Below, one piece after another: positions 35,301 to 47,680 of a stretch of DNA of 64,000 nucleotides; positions within the stretch are counted from its first letter, which is position 1, and each line of letters begins with the position of its first letter. The notes under the pieces are model-generated. The model had not been told where the DNA came from and did not search any database. It was given only the letters and a program-made list of their open reading frames with translations. The stretch is taken from positions 605,790 to 669,789 of the forward strand of contig ML677387.1 in assembly GCA_007922305.1 (NCBI GenBank). Reading direction: 5' to 3'. The DNA is from Dermatemys mawii (lineage: Eukaryota; Chordata; Testudines; Dermatemydidae). The translations under genes and the position numbers were made by a program.

Positions 35301-37384
35301 ACAAACACCATTCATGTCCCAATTTAGAAGAAACTCCAAAAACAGCCTTTGCTCCAAGAGCATACTGCCCACAGAGCTGGTATTTTTAAAGAAAGCCCCT
35401 CTCTTCCTGTCGACGTAGCCGGCCGTTTGTCATGAAGGTCTCTTATTATTAATTGTGCAAAAACAGGTGATGCCCTTTCCGGGGCTCATCCCTGTTCTCT
35501 TGCAGATACCAGATGTGGCCCTGGTGAGCCAGATTTTTGTAAGTGCTCAACACCCAGCAGCTCCCATACTGGGAGCTGAGCCCATTTGGAAACCAAGCTC
35601 CAACTAGGAAAGCTGAGCACTTGGGAAAATCTGATTCCGAGTCTTGCATTGCTGAGAGTCCAGGTTAGAACTTGTGCATGTTCTTGGGCTTTGGAGACTG
35701 GATCGTTTGCTGTCTCTCTAGAGGAGTGTTTTTCTCTTTGTATGGTTATAGACTCTTCTTCCAGCTCTTGAACTTGCCTATGTGTCAGTGTAGCACTGAT
35801 CTTTGCAGAGTTAACTTGCTTTCTGCAGTGTTTGATTCTTTGGAAAACAAATGCAACTGACAGCTGCTTCTATCCCATACATCAGTAGGAAATCTTCATA
35901 CATCTCTCTCCTTCTCTTTCCCGATATACTATGGATGTGGTTTAATGAAACCTGAGCAAATAATTTGTGGTGAATAATTTATTGGATGAACTTGGCTTCT
36001 TTTTTCTGTTCTGAGATGAAGCGAGCAGCGTCTGACCTCCCCTGATATATTAGTCATTCAGAATGATTGAACAGCTCATTTCTGTGACTAATTCTGAGTT
36101 TCTGATGGTTGAGTGGGGGTGTTTAGTTTTAATTGGACACTGGCATCACAAGGGGTGTGTTCCCTGGTGGGATGAACAAATCAAGTTTCCAGTGAGAGTA
36201 TTTGCCTTTTACAAGTTCAAAATTCACTTTCCATGAATATTCTCTAATGTTTGTTCAGCAGCTAGCACAAGGGAGCCGTGTCCTGGCTGACCCCTTGAGA
36301 TGCTGCTGGAAAATAAAGAAGAAATAAAGACATGTAACCTCTTACAAACAAGAAATAAAGCTGGTCAAATATTGTTTAGTCAAAACTGAAACTTTTCACA
36401 GAGGAACATCAGCTCAGACAAAAAAAATTCCTGCAACTGATTTCAATTTCTATGATTCTCTCTTCCTCCGTCCCCCCAAAAACTTCTCCCAGTGGGGAAA
36501 AAAATCTATTTTTCTAACCAGTTCTAGTGATAAATTTGTTCACTAAAACGTTCAGAGAAAACACACGGGGGTTTCTTAGATTATAAGCAACTTGGGTAGG
36601 GGATCAAATCTTCCCCTCGCACAGTGGGGCCCTAATTCGGATTGGGCTCTTTTGGATCTGACAGCAGCACAAACAAACTGAAACAGCAGGGGTCTGAACA
36701 CAGCCATGGCGTACTCTAATGCCAAGGGAGTGAATATGTGCAGGGTTTTCTGAGGTGTGCACCAAGCTCAGGTTTTCAGTGCAGAATACCCAGAAAGGGC
36801 CTTAAATGGACACAACAATTAATTTTCTGTGCCCAAACTACATTTCATTTGTCTGCCTTTGTGTCAAGACTTATAGGAACAGGGTCCCTGCACAGTCATG
36901 AGACAAGGTGTTTATAACCATAGGCACTTCTCTGCATGGGATGATAACATCTAGGCATGGATGCCGATATGCAGAAAAGAGATTTGCACCAAAGCTACGT
37001 CTTGTTCCTTGGAGAGCTATGCAGGGTTCATGGCATCCTGCAGTCTCCTCTAGCTCTGTAATAGCATTAGGATCCCGATGGGCCCTAGGCTGGACTGAAG
37101 CACTGGCCCATAGAGTGGTCAGGTGCTGCTCTGTCCTTCATTTGTTTCTTTTGAGGCTCCCACTGTGGCAATGCAGGGGATGTGGCTGCAGCGGCCAAAG
37201 GCGGTGGTTTGTTTTGGAAGGCAGGGTGATTGCAGGGGAAGGTGGAACAGACTGGGGCAGGCTGCATTCTACAGCTGTTCTGTAACATTCAAATACAAAT
37301 AATCAAATTGTTCATTTCTCAATCTGTCTGTGCCTTAATAATCACAGCCACACCCCCACCACTTGGAAGCATGGCAAGATGATT

Positions 37385-37475
37385 TCACAGATCCTGATCT
37401 TTGGGGGCTTGATCCTTCTCCATTTGAAATCAATGGGATGACAGCCATTGGCTTCAGTAGTGCAAGATCAGGTTC
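37385..37475. repeat. Ancient interspersed repeat with inverted halves
   Basis: 'gaaatcaatgggatgacagc' followed by 'cattggcttcagtagtgcaa' forms the near-palindrome of a common amniote repeat. Related phrases occur at 47625-47680 and 53550-53630. Confidence 0.45.
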
Positions 37476-38962
37476 CGGACATGTCATTCTGCATATGCCG
37501 CGCCCCCAAGATATAGCCACGCCCCTGATGGTTTGGCTCATAGCCGCTAACAACTGACAATTTATTTTGAGTAGCCTCTTCCATGTAAAGATATAGATTC
37601 TATGTAGAGAGAGAGACAGAGAAACCTTGAAACTACCTCCATATCCTCTATCCTTGAGCACTGATGTTAGTGCAGTGGGAATTGTCTGCACCTCTAGGCC
37701 ATGGAGTGAAATCTCAGCTCCACTCTGCATATAAAATGAGACCTTTCGAGAGGGAAGGCTTATGAAAGGGGAAGGTTTTAATCTTGCCAAACAGGAAGAG
37801 TCAGTTTCACTTAGTGTCTTCTCCAGCTCGGAGACATCAGCAATAATTCCTTTATTTCTTGCTTTCTTTCGCACTATTTTGCCAGGGAATAAAAAACCCC
37901 AACAATTTGTTGACAATTCTGCAGATATTAAGCTATCTTATTTCCAAGGGCAAGAGTAGCAGGAAAAATGACAAAAGAATCCGAGTGTTTGCAGCATATC
38001 TTCACTTACAACTAGGCATGCGACAAAACACTGCGCTCATTTTGTTTTCTGTTACAACTCTCTCCCCTCTGCGGCTCTGTCTCCCATATACAGCTATTGT
38101 ACCACAGGTCTCATCTGCATTGAAATCCACAAATACCCGCCCTATACCATCCCCTTTCTCAAATACGGCTTTTAATCCAGCTCAAGAACGCACTGATCTG
38201 TGTAGCTGGAATTGGGATACAGTATTTGCTTGCAATGAAGCTGCCTCTATCCAAATGCAAAAAATATGCTAGCAAGGTTCATTCACATTGTGGTATTGAG
38301 CTGCACAGGTTGTTGCTTTAGAGGTGTCAATTAGTGTACCAGTGGCGATAAATAGGTGATGAGTGATTTGAATACGGTGCCACTTACCCAAACTGAGGAA
38401 GACCAAGCATTTGAATTCCATCTAGAATTGTAACCCAAAGATGATCGTTTTAGGGACACTTGTCTGAACTCTTTCCTTTACAATAGTTTATCAGAGAAAT
38501 CGGTTCTCTTCCATTTTCTATTATTGTTGCCATTTATGGGACTGCAATGAAGTGTCCAAATCTGGATGCCTGATAAATTCACTGCTAGGTAACATCATGT
38601 TGCACTGTTTTAATTTGACAAGCATTCTGCACTGTGGTTGGCTCACCTGTTTCTCTCCCTGTGGGAGAATCAAGGAAGAAACCGAATGACTGGATGAGCA
38701 GATGAAGAAACAGTAAATAGGACAAAGTAATACAGTGCACGCCAGGTGTTTTCAGACTGTCTGCAGCATGTGATGACAAAGGAGCTGATGCACATTGGAA
38801 AATAGAAAGCAAAATTTCTGGAGAAAGCGGGGTGGGAGTAAAAAGGATACAAACCTCATGTTCATTAAAATCATTATGCACATGGGGTGTAATCTGGGTT
38901 GGTTTTGGATAAAATCAGTCTGGCTCACAGACAAGATGGCATTTGACCTGCATGGGGTACAG

Positions 38963-39087
38963 CTAGAGTGACCAGACAGCAAATGTGAAAAATTGGGATG
39001 GGAGGCTGGGGGTAATAGGAGCCTATATAAGAGAGACCCAAAAAATCAGGACTGTCCCTATAAAATCGGGACATCTGGTCACCCTAG
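38963..39087. mobile_element. Mariner/Tc1-type MITE, 125 bp, with TIRs and TA duplication
   Basis: The ends are CTAGAGTGACCAGA and its near-complement TCTGGTCACCCTAG. TA dinucleotides at 38964-38965 and 39085-39086 fit a TA target duplication. There is no coding capacity. It abuts the inverted-arm PLE within 23 bp. Confidence 0.8.
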
Positions 39088-39109
39088 TTTCTGCCCCTCA
39101 TCCTCCTAA

Positions 39110-39220
39110 AACAAGAGGAGTCTTTGTGGCAATTTAGAGACTAACAAATTTATTGGGGCGTAAGCTTTCATGAGCTAAAATCCATTTTATCAGATACATG
39201 GAGTGGCAAATACAGTAGGG

Positions 39221-39254
<34 letters not shown>

Positions 39255-40811
39255 CTATATACACAGTACATGAAAAGATGGGAGTTGCCTTACCAAGGGG
39301 GGGGCAGTGTTAACGAGACAATTCAATTAAAGTGAAAGTGGGCTATTCTCAACAGTAGAATATCCAAAGGAGGATAAATCACTTTTGTAGTGGTAATGAG
39401 GCCAGTGTAATCAGGGTGGTCCATTTCAAACAGTTGACAAGAAGGTATGAAAGTGTCCAGGGAAGTTGAGTTCTTCTCCGACTGGTTTTTGAATGTTATA
39501 ATTCTTGATGTCTGATTTGTGTCTATTTATTCTTTTGTCCAGTTTGGCCAAAGTACATGGCAGAGGGGCATTGCTGGCACATGATGGCATATATCACATT
39601 GGATATATATTGAATATATCTGTCAGGAACAGTATTCCTAATAATGCCTCGGCAAACCTGGTGGCTGAACTTTGTCCTCACCCACAACTATTTCAGATTT
39701 GGGGACAATTTATACCTTCAAGTCAGTGGGACTGCTATGGGTACCCGCATGACCCCCACAGAATGCTAATATTTACTGAGAGCTGAGGAAGCATTGTTCT
39801 AATGCCCCTACTCTACTCGTGCTACACTGATGACATCTTGATCATCTGGACTCATGGGAATGAGGCCCTTGAGGAATTCCACCAGGATTTCAACAATTTC
39901 CAACCCACCACCAACCTCAGCCTGGACCAGTCCACACAAGAGATCCGCTTCCTTGATACTACAGTGCTAATAAGTGATGTTCACATAAACAACATCGTAC
40001 ACTGGAAATGTACTGACCACTATACTTACCTACATGCCTCTAGCTTTCATCCAGACCACATCACATGATCCATTGTCTACAGCCAAGCTCTATGATACAA
40101 CTGCATTTGCTCTGATCACTCAGACAGAGGCAAACATCTACAGAGGCACCTCTGCCATGTACATTGGCCAAACTGGACAGTCTCTATGCAAAAGAATAAA
40201 TGGACACAAATCAGATGTCAAGAATTATAACATTATAAACCAGTCGGAGAACACTTCAACCTCCCTGGACATTCAATAACAGACTTAAAAGTGGCAATTC
40301 CTCAACAAAAAAAACTTCAGAAACAGACTCCAACGAGAAACTGCAGAATTGGAATTAATTTGCAAACTGGACACCATCAAATTAGACCTGAATAAAGACT
40401 GGGAGTGGATGGGTCACTACAAAAACTATTTTTCCCCTACTGTTACTCACACCTTCTTGTTAACTGTTCGAAATGGGCCACCCTGATTACATTGGCCTCA
40501 TTACCACTTCAAAAGTAATTTTTCCTCCCTTGGTATTTTACTGTTGAGAATAGCCCACTTCCACTTTAATTGAATTGTCTTGTTAGCACTGACACCGCCC
40601 CCTGCCCACTCCCGGGTAAGGCAATTCCCATCTTTTCATATACTGTGTATATATATCTGCTACTGTGTTTTCCACTCCATGCATCTGATGAAGTGGGTTT
40701 TAGCCCATGAAAGCTTATGCCTAAATAAATTTTATTCTCTCAGGTGCCACAAGGATTCCTTGTTGTTTTTGCTGGTTCAGACTAACATGGCTGCCCCTCT
40801 GAAACCTGTCC
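39110..40811. mobile_element. Penelope-like element with inverted arms and internal deletion, 9-bp TSD
   Basis: 39110-~39617 is the 3' part (GIY-YIG end plus 3' UTR) in minus orientation. ~39618-40811 is the same element in plus orientation. In the plus part, SGTAMGTRM (about 39724-39750) and the catalytic YxDD, here Y-T-D-D at 39823-39834 followed by ILIIW, belong to the PLE reverse transcriptase. Near 40143 the RT thumb region jumps directly to the GIY-YIG segment SAMYIGQTGQSL, so roughly 0.5 kb has been lost. Frameshifts and stops make it inactive. The whole is flanked by TCCTCCTAA at 39101-39109 and 40812-40820, evidence of one insertion event. Confidence 0.85.
39223..39252. repeat. (GT)15 microsatellite inside the PLE left arm
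   Basis: Fifteen GT units lie where the other arm (about 40645-40655) has only 'ctgtgtatatata'. Confidence 0.95.
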
Positions 40812-40849
40812 TCCTCCTAACTAATTCTAGGGAGTAGGAGTTCCTTGCA

Positions 40850-40937
40850 CCTTCCTCTGATGCCTCAGGTGCTGGACAATGTTGGAGACAGGACACTGGG
40901 CTAGACGGGCCTGGATCTGCTACTGTGTTCCTAACTC
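40850..40937 (+). mobile_element. CR1 LINE 3' UTR fragment
   Basis: 'cctcaggtgctggacaatgt', 'ggacactgggctagacgggc' and 'gatctgctactgtgttccta' are the CR1 3' end in sense orientation, directly after the PLE duplication. Confidence 0.7.
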
Positions 40938-41473
40938 TGCTGTGAAGTGGGAGTGCAGAGCTCCTACTCTGCCTGGCATTCAGGTACTGGAATGTCCAAG
41001 ACTAGGAACCTCTTGGACACGCAGTGGATTTTCAATGGCCTATTCTAAGGGCACCTTTCTTCACTGGGCTTGTTTCTCGGCTGGACGTAAAGCCAAGCGA
41101 CTTCGAAAGGCAAGTGACCTGTTCATCCAGCTCTGACTGCACTGAATACTCTGTGTCCTTCAAGCACAATTTGATATGGTGGGATTGATTCTTTTCTTTA
41201 TAGAGAGATACAAGCTGTGGGTAGGAAAAATGCAGAAGTAGGTGGCCTGAGCCCAGTGCCCTTTGTGAGGTCTGGCTCTGCCCCATGGGGAGCCTGGGGG
41301 TTCACATCAGAAGAACAGTGCTACATGCACAATGTGCTAAATCAGGCTGCCCAGGCTTTTGTCAACAAAGCTTCACTATTAAAATGTCTTTCTCCCTTCA
41401 AAGGTGCAATTGCTTTTTCGTCTGTGCCAGAATCCACCTTGCAGGGAAATCCTTGTGAAACTCTCCTGTAAAT

Positions 41474-42810
41474 AATCAGAGGGGTAGCCGTGTTAGTCTG
41501 GAATTGCAGAAGTGACAAAGAGTCCTGTGGCACCTTAAAGACTAACTGAAATTTTTTCAGAGCATGAGCTTTCGTGGGCTAATACCCACTTCGTCGGATG
41601 CATGCAGTGGAAGTATCCAGGGGCAGGTATAAATAGGTAGGCAAGAACCAGGTGGGAGATAACAAGGTTAGTCCAATCAGGCTGAACCAGCTTGTTATCT
41701 CTAATCAGAGAGGGTGAGGTGTTCCTCTAGCAGCTGAACTGGAGGTGTGAATAGCGAGAGAAGAGAAGCTGCTTTTGTAGTTAGCTAGCCATTCAAAATC
41801 TCTGTTCAGTCCCAAATTGATTGTGTCAAATTTGCAAATGAATTGCAGCTCTGCAGTCTCTCTTTGCAGTCTGGACTTGAAGTTTTTTTGCTGCAAAATG
41901 CTGACCTTTAAATCATCTATAGTGTGTCCAGCGAGGTTGAAGTGCTCTCCTACAGGTTTTTGAATATTGCCATTCCTGATATCTGATTTGTGTCCATTTA
42001 TCCTTTTTCGTAGGGACTGTCCAGTTTGGCCGATGTACATAGCAGAGGGACATTGCTGGCACATAATGGCGTATATTACATTGGTAGATGTGCAGGTGAA
42101 TGAACCAGTGATGGTGTGGCTGATCTGGTTTGGTCCTGTGATGGTGTTGCTGGTGTAGATGTGTGGGCAGAGTTGGCATCGAGGTTTATTGCATGGATTG
42201 GTTCCTGAGTTAGAGTTGTTATGGCGCGGTGTGCTGTTGCTGGTGAGAATATGCTTGAGGTTAGCAGGTTGTCTGTAGGCCAGGACTGGCCTGCCTCCCA
42301 AGGCCTGTGAAAGTGAGGGATTGTTGTCCAGGATGGGTTGTAGGTCACTGATGATGCGTTGGAGAGGCTTTAACTGAGGACTGTAGGTGATGGCCAGTGG
42401 TGTTCTGTTGTTTTCTTTCTTGGGCTTGTCTTGCAGAAGCAGGCTTCTGGGTACACGTCTGGCTCTGTTGATCTGTGTCCTTATTTCCTTGTGCGGGTAT
42501 TGTAGTTTTGAGAAAGCTTGGTGGAGATCTTGTAGGTGTTGGTCTCTGTCTGAGGGGTTGGAGCAAATACGATTGTACCTCAGTGCTTGGCTGTAGACAA
42601 TGGATCGTGTGGTGTGCCCGGGGTGGAAGCTGGTGGCATGAAGGTAGGCATGGCTGTCAGTAGGTTTTCGGTATAGGGTGGTGTTGATGTGGCCGTCATT
42701 AATTTGCACCGTGGTGTCCAGGAAGTGGACCTCCTGTGTAGACTGGTCCAGGCTGAGGCGGATGGTGGGGTGGAAGCTGTTGAGATCATGGTGGAATTCT
42801 TCCAGAGTTT
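41474..42810 (-). mobile_element. 5'-truncated Penelope-like retroelement with near-intact C-terminal coding region
   Basis: On the minus strand the order is RT thumb, linker, GIY-YIG endonuclease and 3' UTR, ending at 41474 in the shared terminus AATCAGAGGGGTAGCC. A possible 8-bp target duplication CTGTAAAT lies at 41466-41473 and 42811-42818. The RT core with GTAMGT and YxDD is missing, as expected from 5' truncation. The long uninterrupted frame suggests a fairly recent copy. Confidence 0.85.
41705..42709 (-). pseudogene. PLE polyprotein fragment: RT thumb plus GIY-YIG endonuclease (at least 334 aa)
   Basis: This is the C-terminal part of a Penelope-type retrotransposon protein, which in intact elements copies RNA into a nicked target and cuts DNA with its GIY-YIG domain. 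Residues 1-60, from the first Met, include TLYRKPTDSHAYLHATSFHP, the RT thumb signature of PLEs. Around residue 170 the linker carries CNKPRCQLC, a Cys-rich motif found before the endonuclease in several PLE groups. The GIY-YIG core follows as VIYAIMCQQCPSAMYIGQTG, then RKRINGHKSD, with GEHFNLAGH downstream. The open frame continues upstream of the first Met to about 42810 (LEEFHHDL...STQEVHFLDT), where the element is truncated. With no RT active site it cannot be autonomous. There are no stops across more than 360 codons, unusual for a dead copy. Confidence 0.85.
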
Positions 42811-42818
42811 CTGTAAAT

Positions 42819-45800
42819 GAAGTCCATTGCAGTTATGGGGTCACTGGATTTTCTGGTTAGTGCACACAGAGGTCACTGCGATGTATGTAGTGTGGGTGAA
42901 TACAAAACACACCTCAGCCTGGAAGGAAGGCTGAAGGGAGGGGAAGCGGGGAGAGAGGTTTTTACCCTGAGCCTGGAACCTGATGCTGGAAGGATGTGGG
43001 GATAGCGGCTGGAGATGGGTGTTTTGTAGCTGAGTACCCTGAACAAATGTGACACTGGGGTTTGGGTGAAACCTCTGCCTGCAGAGTAGTCACGGCCCAC
43101 CGATGAAGAGATACTGTGGGGACTATGTAAGAACCTAGATTTATGCATTGTTCAGCTGAACATGGCTACCGGGGTTTGAGGGAAGCAAGAAGTGTCTCAG
43201 AGCTGATGCAAGGGTCAGAAAAGCCTATTTTTTCTTTTTTCTTTGTGTGCTTCTGTGGCTCAGCTGTGCTGTTTCTGTGACAAGCTTGACAAGCAGCATC
43301 ACTGTATGTTTGTAGAGCACATGCCAGCCCAGGGCCCTGGCCTCTGGGCACTACAGCAAGACAAATAATAATAATAATCCTGGATGAAGTCTCCTTGTGT
43401 GCTCCTGAGTCAGACCCATCTTGAAGCCAGAAGAATTGGGAATCTCCAAGAAACTTTCCTCCTGTGATTTCCAGACCAAAGGGTTTGGGATACATGCAGC
43501 TGAATGCTGGTTTCCCTGAATGACTCTTAGAGTTTTCTATTCCAGTGTCATTGAAATCCATAGTTAGAGCAGGCACTTTCTCTCTGGTCTATGTCTCACC
43601 TTCCCTCGGAGTAACAAGCCCATTTACTCTTGGGTAGCTGCTAGCTTTCACAGCTCCCATCTGTAATGCAGTTCTTCCTTCCAGCTGTCTCCATGCAGAG
43701 AGCTGCAGCAGTTCCTTTGGGGGATTTACACTGTAAATTAAATATCGGCTTCCTCAGGAAGTCCTGGTGAGTTTTCAGCACCATACAAAGCCACTTGCAG
43801 CCGTTAGAAAGACATTCACATTTATTTTCAAGTTTCTCCTCGAAAATCCCACAGAAAAATTACTGAATATGTAGTCGCCTTCAGATTTCGCCTTGAGCTG
43901 CATATTCATTACCGCATTTGCTCTCAAAGCGGCTATAACACTTTTCTTCAGTGTAAACTTCATGGCTTCAGGTGCTTGAACAATATTTTATTTTTTGATC
44001 TGGAATAAAGAAATATGTTGAGTTTTTAGGAGAACCCAGGAAGGTGCAGTTGGAATGTGGCATGTTTGGCTCCCCTCATAAACAAGGCAATGAAAAACCA
44101 AATGTTTGCTATGAAGACCAAAATGTGGGGAATAGCAGAGACAAGTTGATTAAAATTCTGATGTTGTGAAAACTAAGGGAAAGAAAGAAAGTACTTTCTT
44201 TGGCTTGGTCTCTAGGGACTGAGGGCTCTTTGGAATCTCTTGCCCTGTCATAGACAAGTGATTCTCATGAACAATATTGACAGTCTCATCAATACTCTTT
44301 TTCTGTGGATAGATTGGATGCTCCTGATGTTAATCTGCTGCTACTCAGGCTGTCCAGGTGTAGGGAATTTTGTGCCAAATGTCTCCTGTATAAAGGAATA
44401 ATAGGCATTGTTTACTATCCGCACAGTAAAAGATCATGTGTTGGCCCAGAAAAGCAATCCTGTATCTGAAATATTAATGAGGAGGAAGAGCACGCATGCC
44501 ATTCAGGAAGTGCTGGGACCAAAGGTGCTAGGATAGTCTTTGAGCACCTGGAAAGAACTCCTATATGTGATGCTATAGGCTAGACTGTATACCTGCAAAA
44601 TCATTTTTCTCCTTCCTACTGCCTGTTCCTTGACTTCCAATCCATAGTGGGGAAGTCATCCATTAAATGCCTTGTGCTTCTGATTTTCTCCGTGGGTTAA
44701 TTTTCCTTTGACATATCATCAAGCATCTCTGTTCCCAAAGCAGTTTTTCACGGACAGATTAAGTTTTTGCTCTGATTGCTGCGCTAGGCATGGTTATTAC
44801 TAAAGGTTCCAAGTGGGTCTTTAGCTTCCATTCCTAAGGAGCGAATATGTGGCAACACAGCAGAGATTTGGAAAATTTATGGCAATAAAACAGTCATCTT
44901 GAAAGACTGTACACCATGAGGGACAAATTACTGATCAAGCTGTGAAGCAGAATGGGCACAGCTGAGCAGGAAATATTGACTGCAGAATAATCTGAGATGA
45001 CTGTGTCATACAGAGCCAGATACTGTATATTCACAGACCTCCTCCTCATCTCAAGAGGCTGAAGGCCCCTGAGCAGTTGTGCTGTACTGACAAGTCATTT
45101 TCAGTGGCAGAGCCATACCTACTGCACTGACCTTACTACCCTTGTGTCCCAGGTGCAGATCCCTGCAGCAAGGACTCAGGATGGGAGGGAAGAGTCAATA
45201 TTTCTGAATATTCTGAATGTTTTTGTGTTAATGTTACAAGGAGCAGTAAAGAAAAATAAACTGATGCGCATGGCCTGTATCAGCCTTTCTGTACATGTAA
45301 ATGTGTATGGTGCTCAGATACCACAATAAAACATCCACTTCCTAAAGTACAATTTAACAGAAAAAGGTAAAATTAGTCTAGGTAAATATGGCCTTGTATA
45401 TTGCACTAAGAAATCCAGTGACAGAGATTTTATGACGAGATGGTTATTACCAACCTTTTCCCCATTTTCTGCATACAGCAGGCAAGGTCACCAGGATAGC
45501 ATTAACCACTAGATAACATTGCTCTTTATAAAACCAATGTAGATTAAACTGGTTCTTTACTAGGCTACTTATTAGCACATTGTTGTCAATATTAATAGCC
45601 AAACATCATTTCTAATGCACTCCCAGTGCCAAAATCTATTGTTGAGGAGAAGTAGCAGCAACAGCACAATAGATAGAGCATGATCTAATTTGACTTCGAT
45701 CCAGGGCTCCCTTCAAACAACATCACATTTCTGGATGCAAATAGTTTCAACTATAGAGGCTTCTTTCAGAAAACCGGAAAAATAGACCGAGGGTGAGACC

Positions 45801-46165
45801 CTGAAGTTCGTGTTCCGCTGACATTAACAGTGAATGAAAGTCAGTAGGGATGCCGGCATTGTTACCAGCAATACGTATAAATTGCTCTTGAAATAATAGT
45901 GAGCATAATTAAGATAATAAATCAGTTAGGACAGATCCAGTGAGGCGTGAGGGGACATTAGTTTCTTTCAAAGTCTGCATTCTTGCTTTTCACTTAGGTT
46001 TTTTAAGCTTGCTTTTGATTTAGATTTCAGATTTTTGTGAGATTGAAGATTAGTTATCTCCATGCGTTCTGACAAAATCCACTGACACTTGTATGCTGGG
46101 GCCCTACTGAAATTGTCACACTGACACTTTTACAGCAATTTGCTTCAAATATATGATACTAAAAT
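42819..46165. other. Intronic stretch, nothing classified
   Basis: Short frames only; no recognised repeat. Confidence 0.4.
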
Positions 46166-46170
46166 ATAAA

Positions 46171-46193
46171 ACACACACACACACACACACACA
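46171..46193. repeat. (AC)n microsatellite
   Basis: About 11 uninterrupted AC units. Confidence 0.95.
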
Positions 46194-47624
46194 ATATGTG
46201 AGAGTGAATGAACCAGTGTTAATTCTTCTGATTCTGGTCTCCAGTTTGGTATTGCAATTCCAGTAGCAGTAGTTAATACAACCTCGAAAATCTAGTCATT
46301 CTGTTAACTGACTCTGGGCTCAGACGCACCAGCTATATCTGCTCAAAATACTTGTTTGTGATATCTCAGCGGGCTTTCCTTTTAAAGGGAACATGTAGGG
46401 AGATGTGTAGGGTTGCACAAATCCAAAGTCGAAGCAAAACTTCCATCAAGGTGGCAATTAGCAATATGAAGTGTGTGCAGATGCAGGTTTGCCAGCACTA
46501 TATTTTCATGTTCCCTTGGTTGGCCTGCCATTGCACACAGGGCTAGTGATGTAGCATTGTGTCTGACGAGGAACAAGTAGCATATGTTTATTAATACACT
46601 TTTCTTCTGTCACATCTTGCTGAAATTTGCAGCCAAGGTAGAATGGCCCACAGGGAGGAGCTCGCCTTTCCCTCCTAGGAGCATTATTGCATGCTCTGGA
46701 TGAGATGTGTTATGAGCAAGTAGCTAGACAGAAGACTTCAGTGTGTAGGGTGGGGCTGTCAATGTGGCACCTTTGATGAGCACTACAGAGGGAAGAGATC
46801 AAATGAGTTGGCTTGTTAAAGAATGCCACATAGGCTTTTTAAGGGAAGAAATACTTGAAAGGGTAGGGGACACAGAATGTGATATGCACAGAAGAGTGCA
46901 GGATTGCTCCTCTCTTGGGTGACGACAGCAGCAGCTGCTGTGAGGCTAAAACTTCTAATTAAAAAAAGAGAACGGTAGGTCGTCAGGCTTAGAGAATTTA
47001 AAATGCCGGTGAGCCATTGATAAAGGGCTTGGGTGCAATCAAAAAGTTTGTGGTTGATAAACAACAAATATAAAAGTTGCTGTGAGAAGCAGATATTCCC
47101 ACAGAGACTCTTCCCTGGTTCTAAGTGATTTTTGGTGCTTGGAACTGCACAGAAAATCACCCTGAATACAGATTGGGGAGCAAACTCCCCATTTTTAATA
47201 TCAATCCATGTGCAAGATTTGCCTGGAGCAAAAGACCAAAGAAGGTCTGAAGGGGAAAGAGGTCTTTAAGTGGACTCAGTCTCCCAGCCAAGAATTCCTC
47301 TGGTCTGCACTCAGACACCCATCAATAAATGGAGCTGGGAACAGAGTCTGAAATAGCTTTTTTCTCATTTTCCTCTGTGAAAATTAGCGCATAGCACCAG
47401 TCGCAGTGCTCGGGCTCTGAAGTGCAGAGTAAAACATTTCCCTCCTTGCAGGATAGGTTCAGTTTGTGGTGGTATTCAGGGTATCCTTTGCCTGCAGGTA
47501 ACACTAAGGTTAAAGATTTTATCTTACAATGTGTGACTCCCAAGACCAAAAGTTCATACCTTGGGGTTCCAAATTTTCCAACTTGTAAATCGTTACAGGG
47601 AGTACGATGGGTCAAAGCTGCCAT

Positions 47625-47680
47625 TTGAACTCCAATGGGCATTTTGCCATTGGCTTCACTAGGACCAGGATTTGGACCAT
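47625..47680. repeat. Ancient interspersed repeat fragment
   Basis: 'gaactccaatgggcattttg', 'ccattggcttcactagg' and 'accaggatttgg' are related to the segments at 37385 and 53550. Confidence 0.4.

Noticed and set aside
37335..37916. A 193-codon minus-strand open frame
   Set aside because: It overlaps an ancient repeat at its end and shows no domain or splice sites.
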